Position numbers and translations under genes: made by a program. From Mesaphorura yosii (taxonomy: Eukaryota; Arthropoda; Collembola; Poduromorpha; Tullbergiidae), in contig WIXG01000192.1 in NCBI GenBank assembly GCA_009869945.1, positions 88,447 to 152,446 of the forward strand: 64,000 nucleotides of DNA, given 5' to 3'. The notes under the pieces were generated by a model that was not told where the DNA came from, did not search any database, and saw nothing but the letters and a program-made list of their open reading frames with translations. Of this stretch, positions 12,211 through 25,000 are shown piece after piece (within the stretch, counting starts at the first letter, position 1; each line of letters begins with the position of its first letter).

Positions 12211-15200
12211 TTAGTTAGTACTGTTAGTGCTGTTAGCAGGAGAAGTCGAGCTGTCTTCCTTATTGAAATAATAATCGGTGTAGTAAAATGGGTAGTTCGT
12301 TGCTGCGGCTGCTGTTGCCGCTGATCCAGGGCCAATACCGCCAACAACACCTCCACCGGCCCCGCCACCAACATTCAGACTGCCGTTGTGATTGGAAGAT
12401 GCCGCGTTGGGAAATTCGGGGATCGAAGACGAAGACGCGGCTGAAGAATTCAAACTCGACTGCCCACCGCCACCATGACAGACGCCAGTTCCACTTCCCA
12501 CTGCCGACGCTGCAGCTGCCGCGAGCGCAGCAGCCGCAGCAGCAGCCGAATAACTATGACCGGTTATGTCTGGTATTGCAACATCGGGGTTGTTAAATTT
12601 GGATGATGCTGATGATGTGAAGTATTCATACGGAGAGCAGAGACCATGGTCTTGTTGTACCATTCTTCCTCCGGATTCATCCCTGCATGTAAACCAAGCT
12701 TCAAGGCTTTATTAAATTAGAACTCACAACTTGCTGATTTCCGTGCCGTAATTGGAATTTTGCGAGAAAGATGAAAATCCCTTACCCATTGCATCCTGTC
12801 GGATACCCGCACTCATTGCGGACATGTTCGATGCTGAATGCGGCATAGAGAAAGGCTGGCCCATTGACGCGTACGATCCGGATGTCATCTGCATAACCAT
12901 CTTAATCAATACTGTGAAGAGCAATGCAATACATTAAAGGATACGCGCGAGTCAACATACCTGTGGGTACCGGTTCATTGTGTTTATGGAATTTATCGAC
13001 CCCGTGTGAGGATAATGCTGATAGCCTCTGCTCGCAGTTGGATAAATGTTTCTCATCATGGCTCCGTTGCATTGCGGAAGAACGGAAGGTGCCAGCGCTT
13101 TTTGAAGCTGCTTTTCTTGCTTTCGGTACTTGGCTCTGCGATTTTGGAACCAAACCTGCAAAATGAACCGAGCAATAGATTAATTTGTCAATTTTTGCAC
13201 TTACAAATCCCTTAAGGTTCAAAGTAAATTAAATTCTGTGCGACTGAATAGAAACTTCAGAATGCTGCAAAAGAATTCAAAGCTCAACGAGGTGCGATAT
13301 GATTTATTAAAAAGAAACTGAGCAGCCAGCAACCACACCATCTTCTTTCCAAAATCTAGCCCTCGACAGGGAGGCATCAGAGTTCTAATATGATGCATTA
13401 TTGGATGAATGACTTTTCTCCATTTCCCTTTAGGGAATCAGCGACAAAATGGATTCTACAAAGCAAAGTTCTCACGCATGCAGAGTTCATGATGATGTTT
13501 TTAGCACTTTGGATTTGAAAAGAGCGAATTGGGAAATGGAAAATAGTTTCTAGAAAGGTGATGGTAGACAAGCAGTTGAGAGGAAAGTGTAACAACTGTG
13601 AAAACTTTTACGTCCCAGCTGAAATCAATAAGAGAAAAACGTGAACGCAAACCAGACTGGTTGGTAACAATAGAAGGCATGGAAGACGGGAGAGGAAAGT
13701 ATGATTTTGTACTCGAAATACTTCTAAAGGAGAAGAGAATCCTGGTCGCTTGCGTTCTTAGCAAAAAACTTTGGGAAGAATTGTCAAGAGGCTAAAACTT
13801 GCAACTGAGAGTCGTGCTTCGGTGCTTCTGATTTCTATTCATTTTATGGGCAGGAGACTTCGTCGATTTTGCAAGGCGCCATTGTGATTTCTAGTGACGG
13901 CTATTTTAATTCAAAGCGTTAAAATTAAATACGTAATATATCTGAGTGCGCTTTCGTTGGCACATTTAACTCCCAATGAAGTCGATAGCAATAGGATTTA
14001 AGTTTAAAAGTTTTCCAAATTCAGTTTCCAATTTCACACATCTCTTTTTGTAGCGGTACCAAATAAATGCGATCACTTCTCGACCTCGGCCTACGCGAGA
14101 CACTAAAGTGAGAAGATGATGTTCATTTGATTTATTTCCTTCATTAGATTTTGCCATCACATCGTTTCTTTTTACTCTTTGGCTTGTGATTGTGATATGG
14201 CTTATTGCATCAACCTTTCTGTACACATGTCCTGTCTTTCGAACTTACAGCAACTGCATCGTCTTCGGTTGAGAATCGTTCAAATGGTGTAAAATAATTT
14301 ACGGTAATGTAATGATATCAGTTTGTGTTCCAATTTACTTCAATGCCCGGCCTTGTAACCGGCTCAATGGAAAATTCTCCAAATTGGATGCGAAACCTCT
14401 TTCTCTACTTCCCTTAACTGACTCTCGCTCGGCGTGATCCCAACTGAGAATTTCACTTTACACAGGTTTATTCTCATGTTTCAAAAAGTAAATGAGATTT
14501 GCAAAAGTTTATTTAGCCCATTCATTTCAACGCTTAAAGAGCGTGGAATGGATTTTGGCCGTGATAAAGGCAGGTGAAAGTGGCATCACGTTGCCTGAAT
14601 TTTGATTTAGCTTCAGTTGGAGAATTAAAAGTAATACACGAAAGACCAAAAGTTTCGAAACTCGTGGACTCATGACTCAGCTTCTTGCACCAAGTCTAAA
14701 GTCTTACGATAAACACATCTCATCGTTCGTTTCTTGGCTGACAAATTGGACTTGACGTGACAAAGCAATTGTCAGTCCTGAACGCGTAACAACGTGCCTG
14801 GTATCGAGTTGCGAGCGAAATGGAAGTTGGGTGTAAAAGATGAGAAATGAGAAGATGAAGTGAGGTAACGCAAAAATAATATCTCCTCCATTATTATTAT
14901 GTCGCAAAGTAGTCGTCATCACCAGCAGCTAAGCTCTTTTGAGTCATCGCATCACACAGGACAAAACTGCTGCTGTATATGTTTCGGGATTTCAGTGCGG
15001 AGCACACTTATTCTCAACTTTCATCGGTGTCGTAGTATCCCTTGGGAAGCACACCGTCAAATGGAAGGCCTAATTGAATTATGTGGCACACGGCTCAGCT
15101 ACAGTTAGTCCAGGACAATGATGACTTTTCTCTTCGCCTATCTCCATTTTCACTTCATCATGGTTTCCAACTTACTCTCTCAAAATTTTGCTGCTCCACT

Positions 15201-18200
15201 GCCAACTCCCATTCACTGTGCTCAGCGACTTGCGGTCGTCCTGCGCATCTCAACACCACTTTTACTGCTTGGACCCTGCTGTGCTACAGGGTACAGAGAG
15301 ATTGGTTTCGTGACTCCCAACAACAATAATAGCAAATTGAAATGGTATTGAATGGACATCATGCATCATACCCAGGTTACCGCAGTGTATGCCAAACCGA
15401 GTCAACAATAACTGGTAGGTATATTCGGTACCTTCAACGCTTTGCAATAAAAAAGCGCCGGAAAGCCAAAGAATGAATGAGTTCGCCAACAAACCAGCAC
15501 ATAGAATTGAAAACCGCATTTACAGAGTCCCTGAGTTCAATTAGGTCGCATAAAATTGCTTGAGCTGCTCCATGATAGCATGTACTTTCTTCGAATTTTT
15601 TGCCGAAATTATGATCGAACATCAATTACGGTAAGTAATCTATAATCTAGAACTCTAGAACGAAAAGAAAATCGACTGTACGTACTGTCATGCATTAGCA
15701 AATTTTAGTGCAAGCAGCAAGCATACGCGCAAGCGACTTTCAATGTATTTTTCATTTTTCCAACTCGTTCAGCAGCAAAGTGATATCTTATTGTGTCACG
15801 TAGTTTGTATATTCATATGGAGAACGTGAAGCATGAGCTTTAGCTTTTAAAATATACGCAAATTAGATTTGAGATACCCAAGCTCAGAAATAATGGAGGT
15901 TTCAATGATGAAAGCCTTTTAGGTTTTTTTCTTTCCGTGCCAACATGGAGGGTATCTCATTTTCCGCTTCCACTACTACTCAAAATGATGAGACGAAGCC
16001 CGACCCGACTCCTTCGCTTTCGGAGTGGCTGTGCAATGATGCTGAGCTGAAGCAGTCTGGAATACGATCTTATCTTTGTCTCTCACACAATCATAATGTA
16101 AAATATAGCCATGCTGTATTATTATTATCGGTATGAAGCGCATCTCATCCCCTTTCTCCGTTAGTCGCCAACTTTCACCAACCGACGAAGCCCCAAAACC
16201 AGCACAGAAACTCCAGCTTTTTTAGATTACATCGACATGCACTTTCTAACATTGTTTTTCAATATAATTTACTTTCGACTCACTTTTTCGTATATTTCAC
16301 ATTTACATTACATACATTGCCAATCTTTGTCAATTTCCTTTCACCGTCTTCATTTTCCTCTGCCACTGCAACTCGACGCTACACTCCTTCGCGCATCTTT
16401 TAAAATTTCCAATTTTTCCGCTCTTCCCGTAACAAGATCTCATTTTACCTGCCTCATTCCTAGTTTGCTTGTAAGGTGCTTCGCAGTGCGCGTACTTTGC
16501 GTACGAGAAAAATGGTGGAAGCATCCGGTTCTTTTATTTTTAATAGTATTCTTTCATATTACGCAGTAAGTGAACTGGATCCGAGCCTTAAACAAAGCCA
16601 TGAACATATAGGCGATGGCATAGCTTTGGCTTCCCCTTCCACTTCTGGCTTTGAGACTTACAATGAGGACGCGACGACGGCGACTGTCAGAGTTTATACG
16701 AAACGTCGGAACATTTTCGACTGCAAACTATTCCAGTTCTACGAAATTGAGTCGTCGTTCGGCGTACTTGTAGTTTCTCCCCGTAAACTGCGCTGTCGTC
16801 ATAATGCAAACTAAGCTGCAAAAGCGAATTCATAATATACGAAAGCCGGCTTCCACTCTAATTTAATTATGTTGCGAGTTATATTTCGCTGCTTGTTTCA
16901 ACTGGTACGGTATAATAATAAACTGACAACAGTTGGTGAAGTAATCAAAATCTTCAAATGATTTTTCTGATGCTGCAACCGTAAAAGATTGTGTAAAATA
17001 CAAATGATATAATTTAAAGGATAAAAATGCACACAAGATAGAGGCAACTAAAGCGGAGTCTCACTTGTAAGATTAGAAGTGAGAATATGTTCCCTTCACA
17101 CGAGAAGGCATAATTTGAATTCTTATAGCGTCTATAAAGAAGCACGAGCAGAAAGGCAGAATCGACATAATCGAAATTTTAGACAGGGCGACTGAAACTA
17201 GGAATCGTATCATATTGAGATGATATCAAATGCAATTTAAATTATCAGGATGTTAGAACAAGATGTCTGTGACGAGCACGAACTAGCGAACAGAGCGGAA
17301 GACAATGAAAATTAGAATCGATATTACAAGCCTTGCATGCGTTCGCCCATATGATAAGTTTTACTGCTTAATATTCATTGAAAATTTGAACGGGCTCAAT
17401 ATGCGCTCATTTAATTTGATCATCGCTCTATATGTACTTTGCGCTGGGGATCGCACCTCAGATGCGCTTTATCCTAAGAAGTCTCTTTAGGATCACAATC
17501 ACATATCTCAAGTAGACATGTAGACATTATAACATATTTTTTGAGAATAGAGATGGATGTCATTTGCAATGAATATCAATCAGCCATGTTGTCCCTGTCT
17601 ATACGATGTGTGTTCACTGGAAATAAAACTTCTTTCATATTGTGGGTAATAAGATAATTGAATCGATGCAAAAGTCTCTTGAGCCAATTTAATAATAAAG
17701 CATAACGATGTCAATAAAACTACTCGCAAAATCATCAGCCTGTTCTTTACTCCGACGATGGCTATAACTCCGAACCTATGACTTTTGGTTCATTCGGTTT
17801 TAAAAATTTGAAGAAATTATTGGCTTTTACCTGAATTCTTGCCTCGTTCAATTTTGTAGTTCTTGCTAATTCTTCTCTGCAGTAAATGTCCGGGTAATGA
17901 GATTTGGAAAATGCAGCTTCTAATTCTGCAAGTTGTTCCTACAAATATGACGATTAATTTTTAGTATGAGTGGTATATTTCACGGTTTCAAAGCAATGCA
18001 CTGCACACTCACTTGTGTGAAAGTCGTTCGATGTCGTCGCCGGGCGGGAGTCGGACATGTTGAGGATGTGGGCGTGTGGCTGTGGTTAGTAGATGATGAA
18101 CTCATGAGTCCTCCTCCACTGGTATTGTCCAGCTTCAACTTCTTGAAAGCACCTTCCTGGCCTGTATAATGCAACGCCATTTTAATATAACTGGGCTCGA

Positions 18201-19025
18201 GCAATTTGAATGTATGTAGAAGAAATGTCCACCCAGTCCACCGTCTTCAATCATTGCATTGCATTTTAAATCTGAACATTTGTCACTATTGTACTCATTT
18301 CTCGTACGTTTAGTTCATGCAAGTGATGCAAACGCTTACGAATCCAACCACAATTATTTTACAATCACTGATTCTATTGATGACTTCGAATGCGAAAGAG
18401 CATCGACAATTGAAAGTGGAAAGCTGCAGTCAAAGGTGCGCACGCGACATCAACACAATGGATTAGGATTTCGTTTGTTTGTATCATTCATTTCTACAGA
18501 GGAAAGGAAGGGTTCGAAAGGCCTTTCAAAAGATTACAACGTAGGATACCGAAGACTTAATAATTTAAAAGCTTTACATGCGCCTGGTGGTCACCTTCTA
18601 TGTGCGTAAGCTTTAATATTGACAGAGTAATAAAGGGCACGCAAACAATGCAAAGTGTCAAGTACAGTTGTACAGCATAATGCCAAGTGTGAAAAATGGC
18701 ACGAGTCAAGTACACTCAGCAAACAGGTCGTAAATCAAAGCAATTGATTGAGCTCACCTGAATGGTCTGACAATGACCGTGACGACAAGCTTGATCCTCC
18801 ACCTGCGGAACCCGCGGTGCCACTTGTTAATGTTGAATCGCTCGAGTGGAGATTGTAGAGGGATGCGAAGTTCTCAGTTTTGATTGATGCAGAACTATTA
18901 ATCAAACCTCCATTCGTGTTGCCGGTGCCTGATGACCTCTTCAGATCTGCAAGTGACCGATGATCATCATTTAGCAAGGATCTTCCATCCTCCATCATTT
19001 TATAGGCGAATGCTAGTTGACTCAT
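12211..19025 (-). CDS. Prop: Paired-class homeobox transcription factor, Prop (Prophet of Pit-1) type; two alternative C-termini
   Basis: Nuclear DNA-binding regulator. Shared exons: 18758-19025, 18013-18161, 17831-17938, 12961-13155. The homeodomain covers about residues 130-189, begins [10 protein letters not shown], contains [20 protein letters not shown], and ends VWFQNRRAK with Q50 of the paired class. The 4.7 kb intron 13156-17830 interrupts helix 3 just before VWFQN. After it comes [18 protein letters not shown], typical of arthropod Prop proteins. Short form: exons 12786-12888 and 12564-12682, 313 residues, ending EEEWYNK...PMLQYQT; human PROP1 also has an EDWY motif near its end. Long form: exon 12728-12888 then 12211-12682, 450 residues, with a tail holding an Ala tract, Gly-rich runs and [12 protein letters not shown]. 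The start at 19025 is the first Met of the open frame. In vertebrates Prop1 acts in pituitary development; the role here is not shown by sequence. The assignment to Prop rather than another prd-like class is fairly sure. Confidence 0.82.
12564..12682 (-). other. Dual-frame segment of the last Prop exon
   Basis: These 119 bases can be read in two frames depending on which donor of the preceding exon is used (12785/12786 or 12727/12728). One frame gives the conserved PROP-like C-terminus and stops at 12564. The other continues open to 12211. Confidence 0.6.
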
Positions 19026-22000
19026 AATTAGTTGTCCAATCGATGCGGGTGCGAATGATGCTCTGTGTTGAGTTTAACCTATTTGGAAATTTACGATAAT
19101 TTAATAACGTTGATTAGCAGTGCGTACACGAAGCGAAGCCTAACCTTTTACTTTGCTGTGCCGCACATGGAGGCAATAAACTCCACAAATTATGTAATTT
19201 GAACTTTAAGTGAATTAGCACAATTCAATTTGTGGATGTGTACCTTAGCGCGACCTTCACTAAAAACAAAGCATAAAGCCAAGCACAAAACAAAACAAAT
19301 GCAGGAGACTTTTGATTTCTTTTCGACTGACTTAAAAGGAAAAGCTTTCAACTCACCTGTGCCTTGCCTTGCCTTAGTAGCGGTGTTTTTTGTCTTTAAT
19401 CTAATTCTAGTAATAGATATCTGCTGCTTTCAATCGCTGTACTGAACGGTCTTTCACAAATCGCCAGTATGCCGAATACCAAATGCACTGGGTCCTTTTA
19501 CTACGTTACGTTTACGATAATGCAATTTCTGTTCTGGAGTTCAATGTCAAGTACTTGGCAGGCAATCCGCTTTGAATTCAAGATGCTGCACTTTTAATAA
19601 AATTTGGTGTATTTAATCAAATCACTAATCAAGCAACAGCAACACTGACTGAGTTTCGAGTTCCATGCACGTTGCAGACAGTTTGTTCATTTGATGCTGC
19701 ACAAATCTAATAATATTCATCCACCAATTACATTAAGCCAAGAACCGAGCCTCCGCCGCAGAAGGAACGGTCGAACCGAGTGCGTAATGTGATGTTAAGG
19801 TTAGCACACGGCGAATGAATTGAAGACGCTGCTGGTAGTGAAAAGTCAATTTGGTGCAAAGTAACACAACTCTTTTCACAGTTGATTTGATGATGATGTA
19901 ATAATATGATTGAATTAGATAGCGTGTGAGTGTCTTATTCATATGTAAATTTGAAAATGTCTGGAACGTATCTTCAACACGGATCGTGAATGATGCACTT
20001 GCACTGAATGGAGAATGAGAATCTTAAAGTATTCACCCAATTAAAGAAAAATTGCAACTTGAAAGGTTTCTTTAGATTCGGGGACGCAGGGATCAAGAAT
20101 CAAGATGAAGAAGTCGTTAGACTAGACGTGATTTAATGAAAACTGTGTAGCCTGTACTCTAGTCTCTTTATGTGTCTCTTGGCCTTGTGTACTCTGTCAG
20201 TGTCAGTCCGTCGCCCGGCCTGGCTTTAGTATTCATGAGGTGTGATTTATGTTAACCAATTTGTAACACTATTCAATCAAAGTTGTTGAGAAAAGGAGTG
20301 AAAAAGCCAGAAAAAACGACAAGTTGTTACTGGTGTCGCTTTCTTTCAATTCGCTTATGGCTTTCTTTACTTTGTGTTGTGCGTGGCTCGGCCCGGTGCG
20401 GTGCTGCTCTGCGCTGTGACAAGTGATAACGAAACGAAAGGTGACTAATGAAGTTAAGTTCACAAGATCCAGTTTTATATAATGTATGAAAGCCAGCCAA
20501 CAAGAGCAAACCAGCGTCTGTCTGCTAGAGTTCCAGATTCGGTGCAGTGCAGGGTAATAGAGCTTATTCGCTTTCGCTTTTTTATTCAGTTACTGCCGTA
20601 CCGAAGCCGTAGCCCAGTCGCCAGTCACAGTCACTACATACGCGTACTGCCGTTTTTTATTCAGTGGAAGATGTATATTTATTACTAAACCATTTTACAA
20701 ACTGACGTACAAAGCCAGAGCTTCAGCATTCGAAAATATTTCGTTTTCGGATCCCTCATCCTTTATCCTCCGCGTTATAGTTCGGGTCGGTTTTGGCCTG
20801 GCGTGTCTGCTGGATGCTGAGCTGGTGCTTGGCGTGGCAGCGACAGCGAGCAAGGTATAAGTGAAATAACGCATCAGCCACAGCATCATACATGGCTCAT
20901 CATATATTGAACAATCTTTTCTCTCGTTTAGCTCAATATCTACGTGTAAATAAATAAATACGGCACCAGTCAGGAGAGAACGAGAGAACAAGTGCACAGT
21001 GCGCTAGAGAAACAACGATGTACAAGCTGGAACGACGGCATGGAACTTTGGTACCGTGAAATGGTGAAAACTCACTGCGCTTTCATTCCAGGCAGGCTCC
21101 AGATTCCGAGATACTCTGAAGCACACCGCAGAGCAGTGCCCGTAGAATCCCGAGAACCCGCCTCAACTCATTCTTTTCACTTCAGAACCAATCAAAAGCC
21201 AGTCAAGTCACTCAGCGCTCGGTTGCTTGGCAATCCCTCTTTTTGTATCGCAAGAGACTTCATGTTGGGTTCTTCCCTTCGCTTCGCATCCGTCGTTGTC
21301 GGTCGGGAAGCGTGCACTCGCGTTGGTCGTTGCTGCAGGTTTCTGTCTGGAACTCTCTCTGAATATTCTACTCTGCGACCCAACTCTCTGATCTTTTCCA
21401 AGCACAGATTCCGGGATGCTAGTCGCTAAGTAAAAGTCGACGCTTGGCTGACAAGACGAAGACGAGTATAATCTCAAGTCAACAGCTGACACGCGAAACT
21501 TTGGAGATGCTAACGCTAAAATGCTGAAAGTTTTGTGAAAAGCGAAGCGAGTTGGAACTTGTCGAGTTCCTGCATTTATACTTTGATGGAAAACTTTTCT
21601 CGAGTCCGGAGTTTTCTCCAGCGAAATCCGGACACTTTCCTACTCGTCGTCTCTGCTGCTGCAGTATCCAGTATTCCCGGTCCCAAATCATCATCCTGTG
21701 ATAAGTAGAAATGCACCTTGGAATTTGTGCAAGTGAGCGGAATGTTGAGATCTCTGAGCAGTAAATGGGGGAAATGTCCAATAGAAAAAAATGACAGAAG
21801 AAAAGAAAATTACGAGTACGATTAACACTTTGGTTGAATATTTATTGTTAAAGCTTGCCGATCACGTGCGGGCGGCAGCTCACTTGACTCAAAGGTATCA
21901 ATTAAGTTCACTGAAGCACTTGTCACCTTCATGTGAATCCATTGTTTGAACAAATATTTTTCCAGCAACGCGACGGAGCACACAGTCCCTCGTACTACCA

Positions 22001-25000
22001 AATTGAACAATACTTCAACTTTTATTGGACATTCGTCAGGCATAACGCAGACTTCATTGTTGTAATTCGCGGCACGTGTGCTTTGACAGATTAGTCCTGG
22101 CAAACGCTGTCGAACTTCGTGCGTTATGCCGTGCACAGGCCAGGTTGCGCAATGCCTTGTCTGCTTTCGTAAGTCTCAGGCGTGGGCAGTGTGGGTGAAA
22201 TTAGCGAGCCCCATAATTTAAATCCTGTGATTGGACTTTAATTTTGAACGGATCGCTTCGTAATTTGATTATTCGCATGGAAGTAATTTCACATATCAAA
22301 ATGATGAGCTTCATTTCATTAATTCACGTGTTTAGCGCTGGCAATAATTCCATGTGTGCCATACGTAATTAAGTTATGAAATTGAAGCGTGCAGGCTGCA
22401 GACCAGCGCCACGTCTCATAAACCGGCAGACACGGGGCATCGCGATCACTACAAGCTGCATACATTCAAAACATTGAACATTGAATATTGCATCCGGATA
22501 ACTCAACCGGACAGAATAATGTTCATCGTTGCCCAAATTAAATAATATATTTATTGTGATTGAATGATTTGCGATTTGCAACTGAGAGAACTTAGATTTG
22601 AGATGTACCATACTGAGATTGTTGCATGGCCTGTGCCGTGGTACAGAGTATGCAGTCATTGTAGCGTAGTAAAGTGTAGTTTAGTGTACATGTATTGTAT
22701 TCGGTGGATTGGAGGATTGGTCAAAGTCAATTTAGCGTGAAACACATACATATCGATTCAAGTGAAAATCTCCACAGGCCTTCCATTTTCGGCCCGTCAA
22801 CACGATGATGAGCTCGCGCACCGTACGCCTATGGACGAACCTTACGTCAGACCGTGCCTTGCCTTTTCCATCTATCTTGAATTGTAAACTGGGCTTTGCA
22901 ATGCAGTGCGGACTCGCCCTGGCATGAAGCCACTGCGTTCCGGTCCAGTCTCTTGCTGTAATTTCAGTGCCCGGGCCCGGAGGCAAAGCTACGGAGAGAA
23001 CTCAGCAGTAATCTGAATAAAATTATTTGTATTCATGAACTTTCCAACATGGACTCCCTGCTGTGCGGTTTCCATTTGACGTGAACTGCTCTGTCCACTT
23101 GTCAAGCGTCCCACCTGTCATGAAATTAAACAGCTTTGCTCCTCGTAGATTCTTTTATCGCTAATTTACGGGGGTAGATTGAATAGTTTGTCACTCAGTG
23201 TTCCAATGAACCGAAGGATACCCGAGACTTGTGTCCTTGTCCCGTGTTCAAGGACCATTTTAGCGATAATTTTATGTAAATTCAGATTACGTGTTCAAGC
23301 TCTAGAAATAGTGAAATTGGATCACATTTTGGACTCCTGTTACAATTTATCCAGGCATGTAGGTCTGTTTTAGCTGCCAGCTTCATTGTCCATTTTATTC
23401 CTGCCCATGCCTCTTGTATGCTCTCTCATTGTTGTCGCATGTCTCATATGAATGGGAACCGTTCAATAAAAAATATCGTCCTACTTACGTAATCGCAGTT
23501 GCCTTCTGGGGATCATTACACAATGACGAGGGCGGCGAGATAAGAGGATTTCGTGCTTCTGTTAGCAAGGAGACAGCCAGGCTGAATTCTCAGATCCAAT
23601 CATCATTAGGTCGGTAGTACCGGGAGACAGGCCGAGTACCGGACCATTTTCCAGGAAATTGAATGAGTTAGTCTTACATCTTGCTGCAAACGAAAATATT
23701 CCAATTGTTGGTCGAAAATGCAACGAATTGCATGGCCCAATTGAACCTGCACCTTGGGATATCGCATGGTAATGAGCAACGTTGAGAGTTTATAGAATTC
23801 CACATTCGAGTTTTCGTCCTTCGCTTCAATTCCGAAGATGTCATTCCCCCGATTCCGCAAAATTTTACGTATGGCTTGCTTTGCATGCTACGATAATGAA
23901 GTGAGGTTTAAGGCTAAGCTTTCGAATTTCGAAAGAGGCATTTGGAAGGGTCCTCCAACCTTATGTCCCTTTTGTACTGAAACACTTTGCGCTTGCACAT
24001 GTATTCATTGGGCACAATGGGATTATAACCAACACACAAGGGCTCTTTAATCTATTGTATTCATTCTTCTTTTATGCGAGGGACAAAACATCCGACACGA
24101 GTGTTGTGCCCGCTCCGCGTGCCCTGCGTCATATTTCTGACCGACCAACGGTGCTACTATTATTCATACGGTGGTTATTGTTCTCGCAGGTGTAATTCGT
24201 GTACTATTCTTCTATTTCTATTGCTGAATGCTTTCATTGTTCTAATTGAAAGGCTACTGCGTGCGATCCATTGCTGGATGAAAGAAACGCCCACCCAATT
24301 TTCACACTGCCATGACCCTCTGCTTCTTTACTCAATCAAGACTCAAGTTCAAGTGTAATTCACGACATGGCATGAAATAAAATTTCACCGCAGCACATTC
24401 AACCATGCACTTGAGGTTTCACCAGAAGACGTACGACATTACTCACAAACTGACTTAAATTGAATGAATTATGTAAAACTTCATCTTGTACGAGTTTTTC
24501 CGTAAATCAATTTATTAGCGATTCGTGCGACTGCACCATTGAAAGAGTACGAGTGCTGAATTGAACGCCCTGTTGTAATGTAAAATTGATCAATGATTGA
24601 ATGAAGACTGCACCTGTGACATATTTTGTCAGATAAGCGAGCAGATAGTCAGGTAGTAGAAAGGCAAAATGTAGGCATGAGCCAGACATGCATGAATTTT
24701 TAAGGCTGACAACGAAGAACGATACCAATTTCAAATGAGCCGGAGGCATCAAAGATTTACATTCGCCTTGGCGTCTGTCGGGCACCTCGCTTCAATTTCG
24801 GTTTTCTCTGCTAAGGTGACTTTCATGGTTCTGATCACGGCACTCTTTAAGCTGTGACGGCCTTTTGAGCAAGCTTTCCAAATTCTTGGCCCGATCTTGG
24901 CAAATAAGTTGCAAGAGAATAAATAACGACGATAAATTAGAAGTTAACATGTGAAGTTAAGAAAGACACGGCATAAAAATTGCAAATGGAAAAGTGATGG

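Noticed and set aside
20992-21429. 145-codon plus-strand frame in the gene-free block
   Set aside because: Arg/Ser-rich composition typical of chance frames, overlapped by equally long frames on the other strand, no family resemblance.
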